This document shows positions 34,775 through 44,996 of a DNA stretch of 64,000 nt, one piece after another. The stretch's first letter is position 1, and each line of letters starts with the position of its first letter. The position numbers and the translations under genes are program-made. Under the pieces are notes generated by a model. The model had not been told where the DNA came from, searched no databases, and saw only the letters and a program-made list of their open reading frames with translations. This stretch comes from Sulfurospirillum deleyianum DSM 6946 (GTDB lineage Bacteria; Campylobacterota; Campylobacteria; Campylobacterales; Sulfurospirillaceae), in the NCBI RefSeq assembly GCF_000024885.1, contig NC_013512.1, forward strand, positions 372,001 to 436,000, given 5' to 3'.

Positions 34775-35776
34775 ATGGCACTCAAAATTGCTATAAATGG
34801 ATTTGGTCGCATTGGAAGATGCGTTGCAAGAATTATTGATTCAAGAGATGATGTTGAGTTGGTATGTGTCAATGATACAGCAGATCGCGCTACTACAAAA
34901 CAGTTACTCAAATACGATAGCGTACATGGTGTTTTTGCTGGGCACGTTGAGTTGCTTGAAAATGATTATATGCAAATGGGTAAATCTAAAGTTAAAATGT
35001 TCTCTACACGTGACCCAAAAGAGCTTAATTTTGCAGATTACGGGGTGGATGTTGTTTTAGAGTGTACGGGTGCACTGCTCACACAAAAAGATACGCAAGT
35101 TTTTATTGATAATGGGATTAAAAAAGTAATTCTCTCAGCACCGGCAAAAGACGATACCCCAACGTTTGTGATTGGTGTGAATGAAGATCAATACGCAAAT
35201 CAAGCGATTATCTCCAATGCGAGTTGTACCACAAACTGTTTAGGACCTGTGGCAAAAATTTTAGATGATGCGTTTGGGATTGAAAAAGGGTTGATGACCA
35301 CCGTTCACTCTTATACCAATGATCAAAATATTTTGGACGTGAAGCATCGCAAAAACGATTTACGTCGTTCCCGTGCAGCTGCTGTTAATATGATTCCTAC
35401 GACCACAGGTGCAGCCAAAGCGATAGGTCTTGTCCTTCCGCATCTTAAAGGCAAATTACACGGTCAAAGTGTGCGTGTTCCAACACCCAATGTTTCTATG
35501 GTAGATTTAAATGTGGTGGTAAAAAAAGCAACGACTAAAGAAGAGGTCAATGCGATTTTGAGCGAAAAAGCGCAGGGTGTGCTTAAAGGTATTTTGGAAG
35601 TGGATGTAGAACAAAGAGTTTCTCAAGACTTTTTAACCACTTCATGGAGTTCGATTGTAGCGGTGGATTTAACACAAGTGATTTGTGGTGATATGATTAA
35701 AATTATGGCATGGTATGACAATGAGTGGGGCTATTCAACCCGTTTAGTTGATATGGCATTGCACATTAGCAAGTAA
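34775..35776 (+). CDS. gapA: Glyceraldehyde-3-phosphate dehydrogenase, type I
   Basis: GapA catalyses oxidation and phosphorylation of glyceraldehyde 3-phosphate in glycolysis, or the reverse in gluconeogenesis. The 333-residue protein starts MALKIAINGFGRIGRCVARI and has the catalytic Cys in SNASCTTNCLGPVAK (about 153), then STTGAAKA-type TTTGAAKAIG. ATG 34775 is preceded by AAAGGA; the frame is open 9 codons further but without sense. Followed by pgk, tpiA and fabI on the same strand with short gaps. Confidence 0.95.
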   Translation: MALKIAINGFGRIGRCVARIIDSRDDVELVCVNDTADRATTKQLLKYDSVHGVFAGHVELLENDYMQMGKSKVKMFSTRDPKELNFADYGVDVVLECTGALLTQKDTQVFIDNGIKKVILSAPAKDDTPTFVIGVNEDQYANQAIISNASCTTNCLGPVAKILDDAFGIEKGLMTTVHSYTNDQNILDVKHRKNDLRRSRAAAVNMIPTTTGAAKAIGLVLPHLKGKLHGQSVRVPTPNVSMVDLNVVVKKATTKEEVNAILSEKAQGVLKGILEVDVEQRVSQDFLTTSWSSIVAVDLTQVICGDMIKIMAWYDNEWGYSTRLVDMALHISK

Positions 35777-35786
35777 AGGATAAGGC

Positions 35787-36986
35787 ATGATTCGCTCGAT
35801 TCGAGACCTCGATATTGCAGGAAAAAAAGTTTTTATTCGTTGTGATTTTAATGTCCCTTTGGATGAGTTTACCAATATTACCGATGATAGACGTGTGCGC
35901 TCAGCCATTCCTACGATTCGTTATTGTTTAGATCATGGCTGTTCCATTATTTTAGCAAGCCATTTAGGTCGCCCTAAGGGTGTTGTGGATGAAAAATACT
36001 CCCTCGCTCCTGTGCAGATGAGACTCAAACGCCTTTTAGATAAAGAGGTCATGTTGGCGAGTGATGTGATTGGTAAAGACGCGGTTGAAAAAGCGGCTGC
36101 TTTGCAATCAGGAGAGGTGCTGTTGCTTGAGAACTTACGTTTTCATAAAGGTGAAACAAGCAATGATGAAGAGTTTGCCAAAGCTTTAGCGGATATGGCG
36201 GATATTTATATTAACGATGCGTTTGGCGTTTGCCATAGAGCGCACGCTTCGGTTGAGGCGATTACACACTATTTCAATGAAAAAACATCGGCTGCTGGAT
36301 TTTTGCTCCAGAAAGAGATAGAGTTTTCACGCAATCTCCTTCGCCGTCCAACACGTCCGTTTGTAGCGGTTGTAGGTGGAAGTAAAGTGAGTGGTAAGCT
36401 TCAAGCTTTGGTTAATTTATTGCCTCGTGTGGATAAACTTGTGATTGGTGGCGGTATGGCGTTTACCTTTTTAAAAGCACAAGGGCTTGATATTGGAAAT
36501 TCCATTGTTGAGGATGATTTGCTGGATGAAGCGAATCGTGTGATGGAAGAGGCAAAACGTTTGGGCGTTAAGATTTATTTACCGGTGGATGTCGTTGCTG
36601 CACAAACCTGCTCACAAGATGCGACCATTAAATTTGTCACGGTTCAAGAGATTCCTAAGGGATGGATGGGGCTTGACATTGGACCTGCGACTTCACGTCT
36701 CTTTAGAGAAGCCTTAGCGGACGCTCAGACCATTTTGTGGAATGGACCGATGGGTGTGTTTGAGCTTGAGAAATTCTCCAAAGGAAGCTTTAAAATGTCC
36801 CATGTGATTGCAGAAGCGCATGCCACAACCGTTGTCGGTGGTGGCGATACGGCAGATGTGGTCGCCCGTGCGGGGGACGCCGATGAGATGACGTTTATCT
36901 CCACAGGTGGTGGGGCTAGTTTAGAGCTTATTGAAGGAAAAGAACTTCCTGGTGTTAAAGTCCTTGCAAAAAGTGAGAACCTCTAA
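35787..36986 (+). CDS. pgk: Phosphoglycerate kinase
   Basis: Pgk interconverts 1,3-bisphosphoglycerate and 3-phosphoglycerate with ADP/ATP. In the 399-residue protein, [44 protein letters not shown], and the nucleotide-binding GPMGVFE and GGGDTA motifs are all intact. Follows gapA by 10 nt with AAAGGAT before the ATG; tpiA follows at 2 nt. Confidence 0.97.
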   Translation: MIRSIRDLDIAGKKVFIRCDFNVPLDEFTNITDDRRVRSAIPTIRYCLDHGCSIILASHLGRPKGVVDEKYSLAPVQMRLKRLLDKEVMLASDVIGKDAVEKAAALQSGEVLLLENLRFHKGETSNDEEFAKALADMADIYINDAFGVCHRAHASVEAITHYFNEKTSAAGFLLQKEIEFSRNLLRRPTRPFVAVVGGSKVSGKLQALVNLLPRVDKLVIGGGMAFTFLKAQGLDIGNSIVEDDLLDEANRVMEEAKRLGVKIYLPVDVVAAQTCSQDATIKFVTVQEIPKGWMGLDIGPATSRLFREALADAQTILWNGPMGVFELEKFSKGSFKMSHVIAEAHATTVVGGGDTADVVARAGDADEMTFISTGGGASLELIEGKELPGVKVLAKSENL

Positions 36987-36988
36987 GC

Positions 36989-37702
36989 ATGATGATTGCC
37001 TCAAACTTCAAAACAAATTATACCCGTGCCAAAGCGGATAGTTTTATTAAGAGCATTCAAGCATGTATGACTCGCACAAAAAGTGAGCAAGAAGTTCGTA
37101 TTTTTGCTCCTTTTACGGCATTAAACTCTTTTGATGAGGTCAAAAATCTCAAAGTGGGTGCGCAAAATTTTTACCCTGTGCAAAATGGTTCTTTTACAGG
37201 TGAAATCGGTTTTGAACAGCTTGAAGAGTTTGGGATTGAGACGGTATTGATTGGTCATAGTGAACGCCGTCATATTTTAAAAGAGTCCCATGCGTTCATT
37301 GCTCAAAAGTATGATTTTGCCAAAGCCAGAGATGCAGAAATTATTTATTGTGTGGGTGAGCCAGCAGAGGTTCGCATGCAAGGTATTGATGCTGTGATGA
37401 GCTATTTGTGGGAGCAGTTTGAGGGCATTGATATTCACTATGAAAAACTCATTATTGCCTACGAGCCTGTTTGGGCGATTGGTACGGGATTAAGTGCACG
37501 ATTGGAAGATATAGAAGAGGTCTTAGAACGGTTGCGAGAAAAGCTTTCAAAACCTCTTTTGTACGGAGGAAGTGTAAAAGTAGAAAACATTGAATCTATT
37601 TTACATGTAAAAGAGTGTGATGGTGTTTTAGTAGGAACGGCGAGTTGGAATGAAGAAGCATTTTGTGAAATGATTCGCATTGCTGATAGTGTTAAAAAAT
37701 AA
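36989..37702 (+). CDS. tpiA: Triose-phosphate isomerase
   Basis: TpiA interconverts dihydroxyacetone phosphate and glyceraldehyde 3-phosphate. The 237-residue protein has SNFKTNYTR at the start (Asn-Lys of the active site), VGAQNFYPVQNGSFTGEI, the catalytic His in GHSERRH, the catalytic Glu in AYEPVWAIGTG, and YGGSVKVENI. One TTACATGTAA copy (37601) is read as Leu-His-Val-Lys near the C-terminus. It is shorter than most TpiA, like others of this group. Confidence 0.95.
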   Translation: MMIASNFKTNYTRAKADSFIKSIQACMTRTKSEQEVRIFAPFTALNSFDEVKNLKVGAQNFYPVQNGSFTGEIGFEQLEEFGIETVLIGHSERRHILKESHAFIAQKYDFAKARDAEIIYCVGEPAEVRMQGIDAVMSYLWEQFEGIDIHYEKLIIAYEPVWAIGTGLSARLEDIEEVLERLREKLSKPLLYGGSVKVENIESILHVKECDGVLVGTASWNEEAFCEMIRIADSVKK

Positions 37703-37716
37703 GAGGAGTTTAGTAG

Positions 37717-38538
<822 letters not shown>

Positions 38539-38546
38539 GTGTGTGG

Positions 38547-39515
38547 ATGAGGAGTTTGCTACAAAAAATTTTGTATCTTTTCCTCATGCTCTCTTTAATT
38601 TCTCTTATTTCTTTTGGAGCGATTCATTTAGCTCCAAACTCCTTTTTTGCCAGCGGTGATTTAAATCCAAATATTACACCAGAAGCCCTAGAACAACTCA
38701 AAAGGGTTTACGGGCTTGATCAGTCACGTGTCAGTCAGTTTTTTGCTTGGTTTAATGCTATTTTACACCTTGATTTTGGTATTTCGTTTGCCAGTGGAAA
38801 AGGCGTTCGTAGTGAGATTCTTGAGCGATTGCCCATTACCCTTTTAATGAACGGGGTGAGTATGGTTATTGTATTTGTCCTAGCGCTTTACTGGGGCATT
38901 AAATCTGCTATGCGTTTGGATTCGTGGTATGACAAAAGCATCAAACAACTCTCGCTCATCAGTTATGCCATGCCATCCTTTTATCTTTCGCTGTTGTTAG
39001 TGATTTTTTTTGCCGTGGAGTGGAAACTCTTTCCTATTTCTGGGCTTCATTCTCAGGGTATCAAGAGTGAGGGTTTAGCGTATCTATTAGACAGCGCATG
39101 GCATTTGGTATTGCCCATTTTTGTTATGGTTTTTGGTGGACTTGGAAGTTTAATTTTGTATGTGAGAAGTTTGACACTGAATATTTTAAAGAGTGATTAT
39201 ATCTTTTTTGCAAAAAGTAGAGGCATTGAGGGAGGCAATCTTTTGTGGCGTTTTATCCTTCCCAATCTTTCACCTCCTCTTATAACGATGTTAGGACTCT
39301 CTTTGCCTGGATTGATTGGCGGGAGTGTCATTTTAGAATCCATTTTTGCGATTAATGGTATGGGACTTTTGTTTTATCAAAGTGCGCTCAGTCGAGATTA
39401 TCCTGTGATTATGGGTATTTTGATTATTTCCTCTTTTTTGACCTTACTTGGTAATATGCTTGCTGATATAATATTAACAAAACTCAATCCTCATTTTAAA
39501 AGGAGAACCGTATGA
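38547..39515 (+). CDS. Single ABC permease of the DppB/OppB type
   Basis: This 322-residue inner-membrane permease of the peptide/nickel ABC transporter family has the N-terminal segment LLQKILYLFLMLSLISLISFGAIHLAPNSFF, PEALEQLKRVYGLDQ, and the EAA-type loop FAKSRGIEGGNLLWRFILPN near residue 230, ending in GGSVILESIFAINGMGLLFYQS, SRDYPVIMG. ATG 38547 is preferred, with AGGTG upstream; the open frame extends into fabI. No binding protein, DppC or ATPase is adjacent, so partners must be elsewhere. Confidence 0.85.
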   Translation: MRSLLQKILYLFLMLSLISLISFGAIHLAPNSFFASGDLNPNITPEALEQLKRVYGLDQSRVSQFFAWFNAILHLDFGISFASGKGVRSEILERLPITLLMNGVSMVIVFVLALYWGIKSAMRLDSWYDKSIKQLSLISYAMPSFYLSLLLVIFFAVEWKLFPISGLHSQGIKSEGLAYLLDSAWHLVLPIFVMVFGGLGSLILYVRSLTLNILKSDYIFFAKSRGIEGGNLLWRFILPNLSPPLITMLGLSLPGLIGGSVILESIFAINGMGLLFYQSALSRDYPVIMGILIISSFLTLLGNMLADIILTKLNPHFKRRTV

Positions 39516-39664
39516 TAAAGTCTCTCATAATACTCTTTTGTATTCTATGTTTTTCGGGATGTGCCACATGGGGTGGTATTAAAAAAGATACACGAGATGG
39601 TGCCGAATGGACAAAAGAGAAGATCAATCAAGGGGCGAATTACGTGAAAGAAAAGACAGATTAG
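39512..39664 (+). CDS. Tiny lipoprotein (entericidin-like size)
   Basis: This 50-residue secreted protein has a signal peptide and a lipobox FSGC near residue 17, so the mature lipoprotein has only about 34 residues (CATWGGIKKDTRDGAEWTKEK..., ending KEKTD). The mature part is charged and probably helical. It overlaps the permease gene by the ATGA junction, with AAAAGGAGAACC before the ATG. The size and make-up recall entericidin-type or YnbE-like small lipoproteins, but I cannot assign the family. Confidence 0.75.
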   Translation: MIKSLIILFCILCFSGCATWGGIKKDTRDGAEWTKEKINQGANYVKEKTD

Positions 39665-39677
39665 GGGAAAGAAGAAG

Positions 39678-39711
39678 CTTACATGTAAAGCGTAGAAGCT
39701 TTACATGTAAG
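39678..39711. terminator. Hairpin made of two palindrome copies
   Basis: CTTACATGTAAAGC (39678-39691) and GCTTTACATGTAAG (39698-39711) are perfect 14-bp inverted arms with the loop GTAGAA. Each arm contains one TTACATGTAA copy. The hairpin separates the tiny lipoprotein gene from the convergent nusA and probably ends transcription of both. Confidence 0.75.
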
Positions 39712-39716
39712 AAGTG

Positions 39717-40841
39717 TTAGAGTCCGCCAAAAAGGTTTTTAAGGGCGTTAGGATCACGTTCTGTTGCCAGTTCATCAGATGTATTTTCTGTGGATGATGT
39801 ACCGCTTCCAGACTCAACCAACTCAATTTCAAATCCTGTGAGCATAGATGTCAAGCGAATATTGATACCATTTTTTCCAATAGCTTTAGATTTTTGATCG
39901 CTTGGAAGAGTGACGATTGCTTTGTTATTTTGAATTTTAACGTTCGAAATAATCGCAGGACTGAGTGCACGTGAGATAAAGATTTCAGGGACACTTGAAA
40001 ACTCAATACAGTCAATATTTTCATTGTGTAACTCTTTACTGACCGCATTAATACGAGCTCCTTTGGTTCCAACGGTTGCACCAACGGCATCAATATTAGG
40101 ATGAAAAGAGACTAAAGAAATTTTAGCCCGCTCCCCTGGAATACGTGCACTTCCCATGATTTTAATCAATCCATCTTTGATTTCAGGAACTTCTAATTCT
40201 AACAGTGACTCTAAAAATTTAGGGCTGGTACGGGAGAGTTCGACATACATCCCTTGCGCTTTATCGATGAGGACTTTTCGAATCACACTTTTAACCACAT
40301 TGCCTACTTTGAATTTTTCACCTTTGATACGGTTTTTACGAGGTAAAACTGCTCTGATTTCATCAATTTCAATATAGGTGTTCTCATCATTATCGACACG
40401 TACAACGCTGCCAAAAACGGTTTTTCCGACCATTTTTTGGTATTTATCAAAAATGTTATGTTCTAAAAGGCGTTGAATGTGATACTCTAGCTCTCGCTGA
40501 AGCGTTGCCGCTGCAGTTCTACCCAAATTATCAAGGGGTAATTCATACGTAAGTTCATCCCCGATTTCAATTTCTGGGTCAACCTCTTTTGCCTCTTTAA
40601 TAGCAATAAAATTTTCATTTCCATCCAATAAACGTTCATCATCAGGGCTGACAACAATGACTTTTTGATAGAGTTTAAGTGTTTTAGTTGCAGAATCAAT
40701 TTCCGCACCGTATTCATACTCTGCGCCATAAATTTTTTTAGCTGTTTTAACCAGCGCCATGGTAACGGTGTTGCGAACTTCGTTAATATCTAAGCCTTTT
40801 TCATGGGCAATAGATTCTATAATATCTACAATTTTTTCCAT
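39717..40841 (-). CDS. nusA: Transcription factor NusA
   Basis: NusA binds RNA polymerase and nascent RNA and modulates pausing, termination and antitermination. The 374-residue protein has the N-terminal domain (MEKIVDIIESIAHEKGLDINEV), the S1 domain (about 130-200, with VGKTVFGSVVRVDNDENTYIEI), and two KH domains (VGATVGTKGARINAVSKEL; SKAIGKNGINIRLTSMLTG). The C-terminal acidic repeats of E. coli NusA are absent, as usual outside gammaproteobacteria. It appears as a single minus-strand gene. Confidence 0.95.
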   Translation of the reverse strand: MEKIVDIIESIAHEKGLDINEVRNTVTMALVKTAKKIYGAEYEYGAEIDSATKTLKLYQKVIVVSPDDERLLDGNENFIAIKEAKEVDPEIEIGDELTYELPLDNLGRTAAATLQRELEYHIQRLLEHNIFDKYQKMVGKTVFGSVVRVDNDENTYIEIDEIRAVLPRKNRIKGEKFKVGNVVKSVIRKVLIDKAQGMYVELSRTSPKFLESLLELEVPEIKDGLIKIMGSARIPGERAKISLVSFHPNIDAVGATVGTKGARINAVSKELHNENIDCIEFSSVPEIFISRALSPAIISNVKIQNNKAIVTLPSDQKSKAIGKNGINIRLTSMLTGFEIELVESGSGTSSTENTSDELATERDPNALKNLFGGL

Positions 40842-41099
40842 AGAGTTCCTTAGTAAAGATACATAATTTTATATCATGATGTGATAATCGCAATGATGAA
40901 AAATCAAAAAAATGGAAATTTGAACGATTGCGAGGTGAAGAGTGTTATTATAGCTAAAATCTTCTTGCTTTTTTCTTTAGAAAGCTTTCATTTTTTACTC
41001 TTAATAAGGAATTTATTGAAAAAAAAGTATACTTCGCGATATATCTTTGTGCATTTTAGACACATACGATAACTTTCTCGAATAGAAAAGAGGTTTACG
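40842..41099. other. Intergenic region between nusA and the HP0268-like gene
   Basis: 258 bp between divergent genes. I see the inverted repeat TATCA-tgatg-TGATA (40872-40886), A/T-rich promoter-like DNA for nusA, and a TACGAT -10-like box (41065-41070) before the HP0268-like gene. A 63-codon open frame on the plus strand (40881-41072) has no ribosome site or protein-like composition and is not called. No further gene or RNA is recognised. Confidence 0.4.
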
Positions 41100-41342
41100 A
41101 TGGAAATCAAATTAGCAAGAAATGAAATTAATGGAAAACCCAAGACAATTACTCTGGAAAAAATAACTGAAATTATTGAAAAAGAGGGGCAGAAAATTTT
41201 CTATTTTGACAAAGAAAATTCGCACAAAGACCTTGTGGCTTTAGTGGAGACATTTGAAACTAAAGGATTTAGCGTTTACCTCCGTGATATTAAATACGGT
41301 TTGGGTGAGGGTGATTACATGTACGAAGTACATATTTTGTAA
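41100..41342 (+). CDS. HP0268-like small protein
   Basis: This 80-residue protein (MEIKLARNEINGKPKTITLEKI..., ending GLGEGDYMYEVHIL) matches the length and character of H. pylori HP0268, reported to have nuclease activity, and like HP0268 it lies directly before miaB. AGAGG precedes the ATG. The family is essentially confined to epsilonproteobacteria. Whether this protein cuts nucleic acids is not shown here. Confidence 0.75.
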   Translation: MEIKLARNEINGKPKTITLEKITEIIEKEGQKIFYFDKENSHKDLVALVETFETKGFSVYLRDIKYGLGEGDYMYEVHIL

Positions 41343-41351
41343 GGCGAGATT

Positions 41352-42668
41352 TTGGGTATTCAAGAGGAGAAAAAGCTTTATATCGAGACTTTGGGTTGTG
41401 CGATGAATGTGCGTGATTCTGAGCATATCATCGCAGAGCTTGGTGATAAAGAAAATTATGTTTTAACCGACAATCTACAAGAGGCAGATTTGATTTTGGT
41501 CAATACCTGTAGTGTGCGTGAAAAGCCTGTGAGTAAACTTTTTTCAGAGATTGGCAAATACAATCTTCAAAAAAAAGAGGGTGCAAAAATAGGGGTTTGT
41601 GGGTGCACTGCGAGTCATTTAGGAAAAGAGATTTTTAAGCGTGCTCCTTATGTCAATTTTGTTGTGGGTGCTCGTAACGTTTCTAAAATCGCCACAGCTG
41701 TCAATACAGAGAAGTTTTTAAGCGTTGACATTGACTATGATGAGAGTGATTATGCGTTTGGTGATTATCGCAATAATCTTTATAAAGCGTATGTCAATAT
41801 CTCCATTGGATGTGATAAAAAATGTACCTACTGCATTGTCCCTCACACCAGAGGTGATGAGATTTCTATTCCTGCGGATTTGATTATTAAAGAAGCTCAA
41901 AAAGCAGCCCAAAAGGGAGCAAAAGAGATTTTTTTATTGGGACAAAATGTCAATAACTACGGCAAACGTTTTAGTTCCAGCACACACGAAAAGATGGATT
42001 TTTCAGATTTATTGAACCGTGTCAGTGAGATTGAAGAGGTAGAGCGTATTCGATTTACCTCTCCGCATCCGTTGCACATGGACGATAAATTTTTAGAGAC
42101 CTTTGCGCATAACCCTAAAGTTTGCAAATCAATGCATATGCCACTTCAAAGTGGTTCAACACAGATTTTAGCGGCGATGAAGCGAGGTTATAGCAAAGAG
42201 TGGTTTTTGGATAGAGCATTAAAACTTCGTGCTATGATCCCTGATGTTTCTATTAGCACTGATATTATCGTAGGATTTCCTGGTGAGAGTGATGCTGATT
42301 TTGAAGATACCCTTGATGTGATGCGACAGGTTCGTTTTGAGCAAGTTTTTGCGTTTAAATATTCGGCTCGACCTTTAACCAAAGCAGCAGAATTTACCAA
42401 TCAAGTTGACAATGAAGTCGCTTCGGAGCGTTTAGATCGTTTGCAAGTAATGCAAGATACTATTTTAGATGAAATTGCAACGAGTAGAACAGATAAAATT
42501 TATCCTGTCTATATTGATGAATTGCGCAACAGTGGCTTTTTAGCGGGACGTACGGATAATAATGCGCTCGTGCAAATTAAAGGTGATGAGAATTTATTGG
42601 GTCAAACCATTCCTATTAAAATCACCAATCCAAAAAGACTTTCATTGTATGGCGAAATTGTTCTCTAA
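41352..42668 (+). CDS. miaB: tRNA-2-methylthio-N6-dimethylallyladenosine synthase
   Basis: MiaB adds a methylthio group to i6A37 of tRNAs. It is a radical-SAM methylthiotransferase of 438 residues. The N-terminal UPF0004 domain has three cluster cysteines (TLGCAMN, NTCSVRE, GVCGCTA); the radical SAM domain has [15 protein letters not shown] (CxxxCxxC, about 153-167); a TRAM domain ends the protein. A TTG at 41352 is read as start, after AAGGCGAG. It follows the HP0268-like gene by 9 nt and overlaps the next gene. Confidence 0.94.
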   Translation: MGIQEEKKLYIETLGCAMNVRDSEHIIAELGDKENYVLTDNLQEADLILVNTCSVREKPVSKLFSEIGKYNLQKKEGAKIGVCGCTASHLGKEIFKRAPYVNFVVGARNVSKIATAVNTEKFLSVDIDYDESDYAFGDYRNNLYKAYVNISIGCDKKCTYCIVPHTRGDEISIPADLIIKEAQKAAQKGAKEIFLLGQNVNNYGKRFSSSTHEKMDFSDLLNRVSEIEEVERIRFTSPHPLHMDDKFLETFAHNPKVCKSMHMPLQSGSTQILAAMKRGYSKEWFLDRALKLRAMIPDVSISTDIIVGFPGESDADFEDTLDVMRQVRFEQVFAFKYSARPLTKAAEFTNQVDNEVASERLDRLQVMQDTILDEIATSRTDKIYPVYIDELRNSGFLAGRTDNNALVQIKGDENLLGQTIPIKITNPKRLSLYGEIVL

Positions 42669-43287
42669 GCCTTTTAAGCGGAAGCTTTTAGTGTGGTGTG
42701 TTCCACCTCTCGTTTATCTTTTTGTTAAACTTCTTTTCTTTACATGTAAAAAGAGATTTCATTTTTCTATCAATGGTTCACAGACGCCAAGTATTTATGC
42801 GATTTGGCACGGTGAGCTTTTGATGGCTGCGGCTGCTTATACGTACTATTCAAAACGGGTGAGCATTGATACGATTGTGAGTCATCATTTTGATGGTGAA
42901 CTGGTGGCTAAACTGATGCAAATTTTTGGGGGTGGAACCATTCGGGGGAGTTCTTCAAAAGGGGGTGTCTCAGCATTACGTCAAGCCCTCAAAGCCCTTC
43001 AAAATGGTCGTGATATCGGCATTACTCCTGATGGTCCTAGAGGTCCTAGACACAGTGTGGCAAATGGTGTTGCGGCAATGGCGTGTATGAAACAGGTGCC
43101 TATTATTACGATGCACTGTGAGCCATCTGCTTCGTGGAAAATGAAAAGTTGGGATCGTTTTTGCATTCCCAAACCTTTTAGTACGCTCCATTTTTATTAC
43201 AGTGATCCTTTTTATGTGCATGAACTCTCTTTGGAAGAGGCAAAAGCGCTCATACAAAAGCGACTCTTAGAACATGTACACGAATAA
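42649..43287 (+). CDS. DUF374 lysophospholipid acyltransferase-like protein
   Basis: This 212-residue protein of the LPLAT superfamily (DUF374) has an N-terminal membrane segment, the HX4D-like region [37 protein letters not shown] and the substrate motif [21 protein letters not shown]. Members transfer acyl chains to lysophospholipids or lipid A precursors; the substrate is unknown. ATG 42649 is preferred; it lies 20 nt inside the miaB 3' end. A TTACATGTAA copy (42740) is read as Phe-Thr-Cys-Lys. The place after miaB is conserved in C. jejuni. Confidence 0.85.
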   Translation: MAKLFSKPFKRKLLVWCVPPLVYLFVKLLFFTCKKRFHFSINGSQTPSIYAIWHGELLMAAAAYTYYSKRVSIDTIVSHHFDGELVAKLMQIFGGGTIRGSSSKGGVSALRQALKALQNGRDIGITPDGPRGPRHSVANGVAAMACMKQVPIITMHCEPSASWKMKSWDRFCIPKPFSTLHFYYSDPFYVHELSLEEAKALIQKRLLEHVHE

Positions 43288-43310
43288 AGTGTATGAAAAT
43301 GGTACTGCTT

Positions 43311-43339
43311 TTGCTTAATATTTTACGAAACTTAAGCAA
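43311..43339 (+). terminator. Inverted repeat after the DUF374 gene
   Basis: TTGCTTAA (43311-43318) and TTAAGCAA (43332-43339) form an 8-bp stem with a 13-nt loop. No T tract follows. It may be a weak terminator or an operator of the following three-gene set. Confidence 0.35.
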
Positions 43340-43407
43340 TAATAGTCTAATATATATTCAAATTCAAATCAACACAAGAGTAATGCAGTGAACAAAGAGT
43401 CAGTCGC

Positions 43408-44481
43408 ATGGGCATGAGAGAACTTTTTCAAAAAAAATTCCAGAATCTTTTTGTCTCTATTGTTTTGCATGAAACAGAGTGTTTGCTCTATTGTAAAGTT
43501 TTCAAAAATGGAAAAATTGAGAAGAGCTTTACAAAGTCGTTTCTCTTAACCCCACCTACAGAAGCCCTTGATAAAGCGATTGAAAACTATCTGGTTGAAC
43601 TTCAAGATGAGTATCGTTTTGTCTATGTCGCTTTATTGCTGAGTACGTTAGGACAAGGAGCGATTGAAGGCACTCAGAGTGTGGATTTTAACAAACATCA
43701 TGTGGATATCTCCAGTGTACATTCTGTAAGTTTTGCGAAGCAGTGGTCTGCGTATGCTTCTTACATTGAAATCAAGTGGGCAAAGAATCTTTTTTCTGAT
43801 GTCGGGCTGGATCTCATTTACTCTCCGTTTGTGGTTTTAAATGACTTTATCGTCAATGAAAAACTGCGCTCAAAACCAACCTGTTATATTTTAAATTGTC
43901 ATGATTTTTTTGTGATTGGGGTTTTTGAGGGTAAACAGCTTCATTTTGGTGCTTTTTTTAAAACACAAAGCGATACCTCTTTTTCGCATACTGATGATGT
44001 GAGTGATTGGGAGCATGAAGAACAAGAGATGGGTCTTGCTTCTGATGAAGAGATGCCAGAGTTACAGATTGAGAAAGAAGATAAATCTGAAGAGTCAGAA
44101 GAGTTGGGTGAATTTGGAGAATTGAGTGAATTAGAAGATATTGATGCCCTGCCCAATGGTGATACCTTTTCAGATGTAGATACACGAACTTTAGGGCATT
44201 TTAGCGGTTTAGATGCTTTAAAAGAAGAAGATATCAGCCTAGAGCTTTATGGGCGTGATCTTTTGGTTTATAAGTACTTAAAATCAGCGCTTGAGGAGTA
44301 TTATCATAATCCTTTGTATGTGAGTCAATTTATTGAGGAGATTGTGATTTTTGATGGATATGAAATCAGTTCTGATTTTATTCGTCAAATTCAAGATGAG
44401 CTGATGATGTCCGTGGAAGTGCACAAGGTGAATGTGGGTGAGCGTATTTGTGATATTGCAATCGAAGAGGTTTTTGGATGA
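43408..44481 (+). CDS. PilM/GspL-like cytoplasmic protein with acidic insert
   Basis: This 357-residue protein has an actin-like N-terminal half (LFVSIVLHETECLLYCKVFKNGKIEKSF; later CYILNCHDFFVIGVFEGKQLHFGAF) and an acidic low-complexity stretch (about 200-265, rich in Glu/Asp). It is followed by two single-membrane-pass proteins with the topology of PilN and PilO. Together these look like the PilM-PilN-PilO inner-membrane platform of type IV pili and type II secretion, but no pilin, secretin or ATPase is close. The start is ATG 43408 or the ATG two codons later. The assignment rests on topology and context. Confidence 0.55.
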   Translation: MGMRELFQKKFQNLFVSIVLHETECLLYCKVFKNGKIEKSFTKSFLLTPPTEALDKAIENYLVELQDEYRFVYVALLLSTLGQGAIEGTQSVDFNKHHVDISSVHSVSFAKQWSAYASYIEIKWAKNLFSDVGLDLIYSPFVVLNDFIVNEKLRSKPTCYILNCHDFFVIGVFEGKQLHFGAFFKTQSDTSFSHTDDVSDWEHEEQEMGLASDEEMPELQIEKEDKSEESEELGEFGELSELEDIDALPNGDTFSDVDTRTLGHFSGLDALKEEDISLELYGRDLLVYKYLKSALEEYYHNPLYVSQFIEEIVIFDGYEISSDFIRQIQDELMMSVEVHKVNVGERICDIAIEEVFG

Positions 44482-44996
44482 GAAGTTTTATTGCTCCAAG
44501 ACCTAAACCCTTTCTCTCTCTTTTTAGTAAGATGTGGATTGTTTTTATTACATTAATGACCCTGTTTATGGTGATGTTTAATTTTTATATTGTTTTTGAA
44601 ATGCACTCTTTTAAAAAGGGAATGGTTAAATTGACCCAAGAGCGTGAGATGCTGGAGCAAAAAATTGATGAGGATGACCTCTTATTGGGGAGTATTTTAC
44701 GTCAAAAGGCATTAGCAGAAGAGATTTTCTCTAACAATACCCTCTTAAAAGATAGTATGAATAACCTTTTTGATTTGGTGCCTGATCAAATTACCTTGAA
44801 AAAAGTTGAAATGGAGCGTAACTCTTTGATTTTATACGGGGTCTCTCCGACGCAAGATGCGTTTAATTTTCTCTTAGCGGCTCCTCTAAAATCTATTTTT
44901 CATACCAGTCAAACAACCTTTTATTTAACCAAAGAGGGATGGTACAATTTTGTGAGCACGAATAAAATCATTGAAGAGGATGGTTACAGTGAGTAA
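44478..44996 (+). CDS. PilN-like membrane protein
   Basis: This 172-residue protein has a short cytoplasmic N-terminus, one membrane helix (about 18-40, MWIVFITLMTLFMVMFNFYI), a coiled coil (about 45-75, TQEREMLEQKIDEDD) and a small C-terminal domain (LFDLVPDQITLKKVEMERNSLILYG). This is the layout of PilN and GspL C-terminal parts, including the PDQITLKKVEM-type ferredoxin-like start. Overlaps the PilM-like gene by 4 nt (ATGA). Confidence 0.6.
   Translation: MRSFIAPRPKPFLSLFSKMWIVFITLMTLFMVMFNFYIVFEMHSFKKGMVKLTQEREMLEQKIDEDDLLLGSILRQKALAEEIFSNNTLLKDSMNNLFDLVPDQITLKKVEMERNSLILYGVSPTQDAFNFLLAAPLKSIFHTSQTTFYLTKEGWYNFVSTNKIIEEDGYSE

Noticed and set aside
40881-41072. 63-codon frame between nusA and the HP0268-like gene
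   Set aside because: No ribosome site, composition not protein-like, and it spans the promoter region.
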